From positions 1 to 36,963 of the forward strand of contig CAZSUZ010000014.1 of the NCBI GenBank assembly GCA_964610165.1: DNA of 36,963 nt, read 5' to 3'. The notes under the pieces were generated by a model. The model was not told where the DNA came from and searched no databases. It saw only the letters and a program-made list of their open reading frames with translations. Both the position numbers and the translations under genes were made by a program. This document shows, piece by piece, positions 31,525-36,963 of this stretch. Numbering within the stretch: position 1 is the first letter of the stretch; the number at the start of each line of letters is the position of its first letter. Origin of the DNA: MFZZ01 sp964610165. GTDB lineage: Bacteria; Patescibacteriota; Microgenomatia; UBA1406; GWC2-37-13.

Positions 31525-32535
31525 TTAAACAAAATCTGATACTTTTTCTACTAAATCAACTAAACGAGTTGAATATCCCCATTCATTGTCATACCAACCA
31601 TAAATTTTTACAAAATTGCCGTTGATAACTTTTGTATAGTTACTATCAAATGTACATGAATATGGTGAACCAATGTAATCAGAGGAAACAAGAGTTTCGG
31701 CTGTATAATGTAAAATTCCTTTCATTGTATTTTCTGAAGCTTGTTTAAACATATTATTTACTTCTTCCACAGAAGTTTGTTTCTCTACAAGTACCGAAAT
31801 ATCTGATAACGAACATGTTGGAACTGGAACACGAATAGATCCAACTTCTATTTTTCCTTTTAAGTCTGGGATAGTTTTAACAACTGCTTTTGCAGCACCA
31901 GATGTTGAAGGAATAATATTTTGGGTTGCAGAACGAGCACGATCAAAAGATTTTCCCGTATCATCAAGCATTGCTTGAGTCATTGTCATAGCATGAATTG
32001 TTGTGAGTGTGCCAGAAATAACTTTAAAAGAATCGTTTAAAACTTTAAACATTGGACTTGCACAATTAGTTGTACATGATGCGTTAGAAATTATGGATTC
32101 ATTTTTCCAATCGATCATATCATTATTAACTCCTAAAACGATATGTGGCATATCATCTTTTGCTGGAGCAGTAAGAATAACTTTTTTGACAGAATCTTTA
32201 ATATGTTGAGATAAATCTTCTTTTGTTGTAAAAGCACCAGTTGCATCTACTACAATATCTACACCATTTTCTCCCCAAGGAATTTCAGTTGGATTATCGG
32301 TTTGAGAGGTTTTAATAAGTTTGCCATTTACTTCAATACCATTTTCTGTAGCTGAAACGTTTTGTTCAAATTTACGATAAACAGAATCATGTTGAAGAAC
32401 ATACGCGAGCATTTCGTTTTCTGTTTTTCTTGTATTAATTTGTACAATATCAAATGTGTTTCGGAGCATCGCGATTCGTGTAAAAGCACGTCCTATTCTT
32501 CCAAAACCATTTATTCCTACTTTAATTCGTTTCAT
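31525..32535 (-). CDS. gap: Type I glyceraldehyde-3-phosphate dehydrogenase
   Basis: Oxidises glyceraldehyde 3-phosphate to 1,3-bisphosphoglycerate. The Rossmann start INGFGRIGRAF, catalytic C154 in SNASCTTNCAS and the substrate block STSGAAKAV are clear. At the coenzyme site the common NDL motif is replaced by NTRK (34-37). Loss of this Asp, with a nearby Arg, occurs in some NADP-using enzymes, so cofactor choice may be unusual. It is 27 bases downstream of fba and 17 upstream of pgk. Confidence 0.96.
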   Translation of the reverse strand: MKRIKVGINGFGRIGRAFTRIAMLRNTFDIVQINTRKTENEMLAYVLQHDSVYRKFEQNVSATENGIEVNGKLIKTSQTDNPTEIPWGENGVDIVVDATGAFTTKEDLSQHIKDSVKKVILTAPAKDDMPHIVLGVNNDMIDWKNESIISNASCTTNCASPMFKVLNDSFKVISGTLTTIHAMTMTQAMLDDTGKSFDRARSATQNIIPSTSGAAKAVVKTIPDLKGKIEVGSIRVPVPTCSLSDISVLVEKQTSVEEVNNMFKQASENTMKGILHYTAETLVSSDYIGSPYSCTFDSNYTKVINGNFVKIYGWYDNEWGYSTRLVDLVEKVSDFV

Positions 32536-32562
32536 ATTTCTAAATTAAATTAATAACAGCAA

Positions 32563-33513
32563 TTAATCTATATCAGATTTGCCTTCAGTAAATTCGTGTT
32601 TTTTAGAATTACCAGCATTATAAATTTTGACAGCTTCTTCTACAGATTTATTTTCTACGGTAACTGCATATATTGCATTCGTAAAGCGAATTGCTTCATC
32701 GAGTGGTCGTTGATGAATATTTCGACCTGTTGCATTACCACTTGTTCCACCAATATGAATTTGGTCATGCAAAGATTCTAAAAATTTTTCAGCGTTTGTA
32801 GAAGATCCACCTGCACACACAACTTGTGTTCTTCCTGCTGCTCCAACTGCTTCTTGTAACAGTTCTGCAGAATTTTTACCTTCTTGTTTTGGTGCGTTTA
32901 CTTTTACAAAATCACTTCCCAAACATGCTGCAACTCCTGCTGCACCTGCAATTAAATGAGCGTCTTTTTCATCTTTTACTGCTTCGCCTCGTGGATAAAT
33001 CCACAGAACCGAAAGCATTCCTGCATATTGAGCTTCATATACAAATTTAGCTGCTTCTGCAAGCATTTGTGATTCAAATCTACTACCCAAATATATGGTA
33101 TAGCCAATACCAGCAATTTTTAAACCACTATTGTCACGTAATTCTTTAACTTGTTTAATGCCAAACCATGAAGCACTCATCGGATCAGATAGCTCTGTTT
33201 TAACTAAATGAGATTTTGAATTAAGTTTTACTAAATAAGGAATATCTTTATAATCTGGACCATATTTAGATATCATTCCTAGTTGTGTTGCAAAAACACC
33301 TATTTTTGATTTACTGGCAATTTTAAAAATATGTTCTGGATCATTATCTTCTTTTGCAATATCTTTTCCATAAAAATCATCATTTAAATGTTCTACTTTT
33401 TGGTCTCCAGCAAGAAGCATTAAACGACCAGTTCCATGTGTAATAAGGCGATAATTTTCTTCGTAGATTTTCTTTGCGTCCGTTGGAATGTGAGCGGGAA
33501 CATGTATTTTCAT
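32563..33513 (-). CDS. Class I (archaeal-type) fructose-bisphosphate aldolase
   Basis: A 316-residue DeoC/FbaB-like class I aldolase, which reversibly splits fructose 1,6-bisphosphate through a Schiff base. The Lys is K204 in DFVKVNAPKQ. GDQKVEH near residue 36 is the N-terminal family block and HIGGTSGNATG the C-terminal phosphate-site region. It leads the fba-gap-pgk-glpX unit, with a consensus promoter (33558-33585) and about 38 bases of leader. This is longer than the leaders of most genes here. Confidence 0.92.
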   Translation of the reverse strand: MKIHVPAHIPTDAKKIYEENYRLITHGTGRLMLLAGDQKVEHLNDDFYGKDIAKEDNDPEHIFKIASKSKIGVFATQLGMISKYGPDYKDIPYLVKLNSKSHLVKTELSDPMSASWFGIKQVKELRDNSGLKIAGIGYTIYLGSRFESQMLAEAAKFVYEAQYAGMLSVLWIYPRGEAVKDEKDAHLIAGAAGVAACLGSDFVKVNAPKQEGKNSAELLQEAVGAAGRTQVVCAGGSSTNAEKFLESLHDQIHIGGTSGNATGRNIHQRPLDEAIRFTNAIYAVTVENKSVEEAVKIYNAGNSKKHEFTEGKSDID

Positions 33514-33557
33514 ATTTAGGTGATAATTTCTAATTATTCAAACTGTAATATGACATC

Positions 33558-33607
33558 ATCATACATTTTTTGAGAAGATTGTCAATGATTTCATTATAGT
33601 GTAAGAT
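33558..33607. promoter_or_regulatory. Back-to-back promoters of the aldolase operon and HIT gene
   Basis: Minus strand: TTGACA (33580-33585), 16-base spacer, TATGAT (33558-33563). Plus strand: TTGTCA (33579-33584), 17-base spacer, TAAGAT (33602-33607), eight bases before ATG 33616. The two -35 boxes share five bases on opposite strands. Confidence 0.5.
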
Positions 33608-33615
33608 TCAAAAGT

Positions 33616-34008
33616 ATGGAACAAAGGTGTATTTTTTGTAAAATCGTAAGTGGAGAGATACCAAGTTATAAAGTATATGAAGATGAAACATACATGGCCT
33701 TCATGGATGTTTTTCCTCGTGCAAAAGGACATGTTCTTGTTATACCTAAGACACATTATCAATGGGTATACGATGTTCCAGAATTTGGTACATATTTTGA
33801 AATAGCAAAACAGGTTGCCATAAAAGTGCAAAATGTAGTACAATCAGATTTTGTAAGTTTCGTAACAGTAGGTGAAGAAGTACAACATGCACATATTCAT
33901 ATTCTTCCTCAGATGTTAGGAAAAAAGCAAGGAATTACCTTTACAGAAGTACTAAGTATTTCAAAAGAAGAGTTACAACAGTTAGCAACACAGATTAGTA
34001 ATAATTAA
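33616..34008 (+). CDS. HIT family nucleotide-binding protein
   Basis: A 130-residue histidine-triad protein (Hint-like), which hydrolyses AMP-lysine or nucleoside phosphoramidates in the family. The triad is H91, H93, H95 in QHAHIHILP. C5 and C8 (CIFCKI) are the first half of the usual zinc site. FPRAKGHVLVIPKTHY is the ribose/phosphate region. The start is leaderless by promoter position. Confidence 0.95.
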   Translation: MEQRCIFCKIVSGEIPSYKVYEDETYMAFMDVFPRAKGHVLVIPKTHYQWVYDVPEFGTYFEIAKQVAIKVQNVVQSDFVSFVTVGEEVQHAHIHILPQMLGKKQGITFTEVLSISKEELQQLATQISNN

Positions 34009-34049
34009 ATCCTATGTAACAATACTATTAGTATATTATCTTCACACTT

Positions 34050-34964
34050 ATGATTACCATTTATTATAGAAACCTTCGTGATAAAGCTCTTCAAACAGTA
34101 GATACAGTGCGAGTTGGATGCTGGATTCATGTAGAAGAACCAACAACAGATGAACTTAAAAAATTAAAGGAACAGTTTAATTTAGATGAAAGTTTACTTA
34201 TTGATGCAATAGATCCTTATGAAGTTCCACGTATGGAAGTTGAAGATGATGTAAATTATATTTTTAGCAGGTATCCTTCAACAAAAGAAAAACAAATTAC
34301 TACTTCTCCAATTCTTTTTATTTACGGAAAAGAATGTTTTATTACAATTGCAAAAGATAAATTTCCAATTCTCGAAGGATTTCTTAAAAGTACATTCTTT
34401 ACAACACAAAAGACAAAATTATTTTTACAACTTATTGCCATAATAAATAGTTCGTATAACTCTCATTTGCATACCATTAGTCGAGAAATTCAACGTAGTG
34501 CGTATGAAATTGAAAAAATAAGTAACAAAGATATTGCGCAGTTTGTTCGATATGAACGTGTTTTAAGTGATTTTCATTTAGCACTTATTAGAACTAATAC
34601 AGTTTTAAATAATCTTCTTTCTCATAACTATATTCGTTTGTATGAAGAAGATCGTGACTTAATGGAAGATTTATTACTTAATAATGACCAATTAATTCAA
34701 ATTTCTAAAGAAAATTTAAAAAGTATCGTAAATATTCGGGATGCATATTCAACAATAATTACTAATAATACAAATAGAGTAATTCGTTTTTTTACTTCTG
34801 TTACTGTTATTTTGACAATTCCAATGATTGTGGCAAGTATTTACGGAATGAATGTTGCTTTACCTTTTGCACAAGCGCCACATGTATTTATGGGAATTAT
34901 GACATTTATTGGAATTATCTCTGTTGGGCTCGTTGTGATGTTCCTTCATAATGATTGGTTGTAG
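34050..34964 (+). CDS. corA: CorA family Mg2+/Co2+ transporter
   Basis: A 304-residue channel subunit of the CorA family. A charged N-terminal cytoplasmic domain (1-235) precedes two C-terminal helices. The selectivity signature YGMNV lies at 265-269. The family works as a pentamer in the inner membrane. The start is 10 bases past a TATTAT box (34034-34039). It ends two bases from the clpB stop, convergently. Confidence 0.93.
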   Translation: MITIYYRNLRDKALQTVDTVRVGCWIHVEEPTTDELKKLKEQFNLDESLLIDAIDPYEVPRMEVEDDVNYIFSRYPSTKEKQITTSPILFIYGKECFITIAKDKFPILEGFLKSTFFTTQKTKLFLQLIAIINSSYNSHLHTISREIQRSAYEIEKISNKDIAQFVRYERVLSDFHLALIRTNTVLNNLLSHNYIRLYEEDRDLMEDLLLNNDQLIQISKENLKSIVNIRDAYSTIITNNTNRVIRFFTSVTVILTIPMIVASIYGMNVALPFAQAPHVFMGIMTFIGIISVGLVVMFLHNDWL

Positions 34965-34966
34965 GA

Positions 34967-36963
34967 TTAGTTCGGTTTTTCTACACTAATATCAATCTTT
35001 CCAGCTTTAAAATCAGCTACAATATGATCTCCGTGTTTAATTTTACCTTCAACAATTTGTAGTGCAATTTCATCTACTACTAATTCATTAATAATACGTT
35101 TTAATGGTCTAGCACCATATACGGAATCAAATCCAACTTCTTCTAAATGTTTTTTAAGCTTGTTAGTTAATTCAAAATGATAGTTTTGTTTTTTTAATCT
35201 ATCTTCCACATCCTTTAGTTGTATAGTTACAATTTTTTCCATCATTTGTGTATCAAGTGGATTAAAGATAATAATTGAGTCTAGACGGTTAATAAATTCT
35301 GGCTTAAAATGAGCTTTAACACGCTCCATAATAAGTTCTTGACGTTTTTTTGCATCATCAGTTTCGGTATATATTTCACTACCTAAATTGGAAGTAAGAA
35401 TAATAATTGTATTTTTGAAACTGATAGTTCTACCTTTTGCATCAGTTAAACGACCATCATCCAGAATTTGTAAAAAAGCATTAAAAATTTGTGGGTGAGC
35501 TTTTTCTACTTCATCAAACAAAATAACAGAGTATGGTTTTCTACGAACAGCTTCTGTAAGTTGTCCACCTTCTTCATAGCCAACATAGCCTGGAGGAGCA
35601 CCGATTAAACGTGCTATTGTATGTGGTTCCTGGTATTCACTCATATCTATACGAATCATTGCTTGTTCGTCATTAAATAGAGCGTAGGCAAGTGCTCGAG
35701 CTGTTTCTGTTTTTCCAACACCAGTTGGACCTAAAAATAAGAAAGAACCTATTGGCCTGTTTTCTTCACTTAAGCCCGCACGAGATCTGCGAATTGCATT
35801 TGCTACTTTATGGAGTGCTTCATCTTGGCCTACAACTTGGCTTTTGAGTTCATCTTCTAAATGAACAAGTTTTTGAGATTCGGTGGCAAGTAGTCTTGTA
35901 ACAGGAATATTAGTCCATCGCGACACAATACTTGCGATATCTTCTTCATCTACTTGTTCCTTTAAAAGTCTATCTTCATCTGGAATTTCTGCCCATTTTT
36001 TTTCTACTTCCTTAATCTTCTTTTCAACTTCTGGAATTTTTCCATACTGAAGTTCTGCAGCTTTTTCTAAATTAACTTCTCGTTGAGAAAGCTCAAGCTC
36101 TGCTTTTAATTTATCAAGCTCAACTCTATTTTTTTGAAGTTCAGAAATAATTTCTTTTTGTGTTTGCCATTTTTTCTTTAAATCATCAAGTTTTTGTTGA
36201 AGGGTATCTCGTTCATCTTTGAGCGATTGTTTACGATCTTCTAAATCTTTTTCGCGTTTAAGAGCTGCAAGTTCAATATCCAGTTGCATAATGCGTCGGC
36301 GAATTTCATCGAGCTCGGTAGGCATAGAATCTACTTCAATTTTGTTTGAAGCAGAAGCTTCATCTATTAAATCTATAGCTTTATCTGGTAAGTAACGATC
36401 TGTAATATACCGAGTAGAAAGGTCTACAGCTGCAATAAGAGCATCATCCGAAATTTTAATTCCATGATGAACTTCATATTTTTCTTTAATTCCTCGTAAA
36501 ATTGCTAAAGAATCTTCTTTAGAAGGTTCATCTATAAATACTGGCTGAAATCTACGTTCCAATGCTTGATCTTTTTCAATATATTGTCTGTATTCTTTTA
36601 GTGTTGTCGCTCCAATTGAACGAAGTTCGCCTCGAGCAAGAGCAGGTTTGAGCATATTACTTGCATCAACGGCGCCTTGTGCACCACCAGCGCCAACTAG
36701 AGTATGGAGTTCATCTATAAATAAAATATATTTTCCATTACCTTCAGTAATTGTTTTAATTAAATCTTTAAGTCTTTGTTCAAATTCACCCCGGTAGGCT
36801 GCTCCAGCCAAAAGTCCTGCTAAATCTAAAGAAACCACTTCTTTGTTTTTTAATGTATCTGGAACATCTCCAGCAATTATTCGTTGAGCTAAACCTTCAA
36901 TAATGGCAGTTTTACCAACTCCTGGATCTCCAAGTAATACTGGATTATTTTTAGTTCTTCGGG
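34967..36963 (-). CDS. clpB: ATP-dependent chaperone ClpB (5' end outside window)
   Basis: A Hsp100 disaggregase that works with DnaK. The reading frame continues through the window edge, so the 5' end is missing. The GTG at 36838 is not a start: the upstream frame reads through GDPGVGKT, the first Walker A. Seen in order: AAA1 with LFIDELHTLVGAG, a long charged coiled-coil M domain, AAA2 with GPTGVGKTE, IGAPPGYVGYEEGG and LFDEVEKAHP, and the C-terminal YGARPLKR. Full-length ClpB is about 860 residues, so roughly 200 are missing. No CIRCE-like or other heat-shock operator is visible because the promoter lies outside. Confidence 0.97.
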   Translation of the reverse strand, partial: RRTKNNPVLLGDPGVGKTAIIEGLAQRIIAGDVPDTLKNKEVVSLDLAGLLAGAAYRGEFEQRLKDLIKTITEGNGKYILFIDELHTLVGAGGAQGAVDASNMLKPALARGELRSIGATTLKEYRQYIEKDQALERRFQPVFIDEPSKEDSLAILRGIKEKYEVHHGIKISDDALIAAVDLSTRYITDRYLPDKAIDLIDEASASNKIEVDSMPTELDEIRRRIMQLDIELAALKREKDLEDRKQSLKDERDTLQQKLDDLKKKWQTQKEIISELQKNRVELDKLKAELELSQREVNLEKAAELQYGKIPEVEKKIKEVEKKWAEIPDEDRLLKEQVDEEDIASIVSRWTNIPVTRLLATESQKLVHLEDELKSQVVGQDEALHKVANAIRRSRAGLSEENRPIGSFLFLGPTGVGKTETARALAYALFNDEQAMIRIDMSEYQEPHTIARLIGAPPGYVGYEEGGQLTEAVRRKPYSVILFDEVEKAHPQIFNAFLQILDDGRLTDAKGRTISFKNTIIILTSNLGSEIYTETDDAKKRQELIMERVKAHFKPEFINRLDSIIIFNPLDTQMMEKIVTIQLKDVEDRLKKQNYHFELTNKLKKHLEEVGFDSVYGARPLKRIINELVVDEIALQIVEGKIKHGDHIVADFKAGKIDISVEKPN

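Noticed and set aside
36838..36838. GTG at 36838 as the start of ClpB
   Set aside because: The frame continues upstream through a Walker A motif, so this is an internal valine codon and the gene runs off the window.
1..36963. Alternative genetic code with TGA as Gly (as in Gracilibacteria and Absconditabacteria)
   Set aside because: TGA ends intact genes at natural positions (for example 17425 and 26717) and no gene needs in-frame TGA read-through.
1..36963. CRISPR array or transposase/insertion sequence
   Set aside because: No regularly spaced repeats and no transposase-like ORF were seen in either strand.

Overview
The window is AT-rich, gene-dense DNA from a bacterium using the standard bacterial code (TGA ends several intact genes, for example at 17425 and 26717). 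Genes are short, intergenic gaps are small, and the gene set suggests a Candidate Phyla Radiation (Patescibacteria) genome. The hints are a T4SS-pilin-type membrane hairpin, archaeal-type class I aldolase, short-form 6-phosphogluconate dehydrogenase and many lineage-specific small membrane proteins. That placement is inferred from gene content; no rRNA or marker set is present to settle it.

Layout: (1) 26-5254 (+), a run with a nucleoside-phosphorylase-like protein, glucose-6-phosphate dehydrogenase, 6-phosphogluconate dehydrogenase (interrupted by a 100-N assembly gap), a small membrane protein and a cyclase-family metal hydrolase. (2) 5258-7317 (-), pyrE, pyrF and superoxide dismutase. (3) 7454-10644, a DUF4118/PAS-like sensor kinase, an unknown membrane protein, a DUF4258-like protein and a GlsB-type membrane protein. 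(4) 10840-15561, a secreted beta-propeller with a C-terminal pilin-like hairpin, TruB, a VIT/CCC1 transporter, a second GlsB, two small membrane proteins and an OmpR-type regulator. (5) 15561-20036, a cysteine-free family-4-like uracil-DNA glycosylase diverging from an operon of FAD oxidoreductase, VKOR-dihydroorotate dehydrogenase fusion and YibE/F. (6) 20033-24475, a secreted nuclease, two paralogous anchored surface proteins, tRNA-Pro(TGG) and a putative HExxH protein. (7) 24634-28651, repair and redox genes (LigD-type phosphoesterase, DedA, RadC, AlkA-like glycosylase, ferric-reductase-like membrane protein, DUF192, a small ORF). (8) 28775-33513, a peroxiredoxin and a glycolytic/gluconeogenic run fba-gap-pgk-glpX. 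(9) 33616-36963, HIT, CorA and ClpB (cut off at the window edge).

Together these give oxidative pentose-phosphate steps, lower glycolysis with a gluconeogenic phosphatase, the last three steps to UMP (pyrD, pyrE, pyrF), oxidative defence (SOD, peroxiredoxin) and base-excision repair. A recurrent pattern is a good -10 box ending only 5-12 bases before the start codon, so most mRNAs should be leaderless or nearly so. In contrast, the GlsB and small membrane protein genes have strong Shine-Dalgarno sequences. This pattern was used to correct several start codons.

The most unusual items are the VKOR-DHODH fusion with a class-1-like catalytic cysteine, the propeller-pilin fusion, the uracil-DNA glycosylase without any cysteine, and an N gap that is almost certainly artificial.
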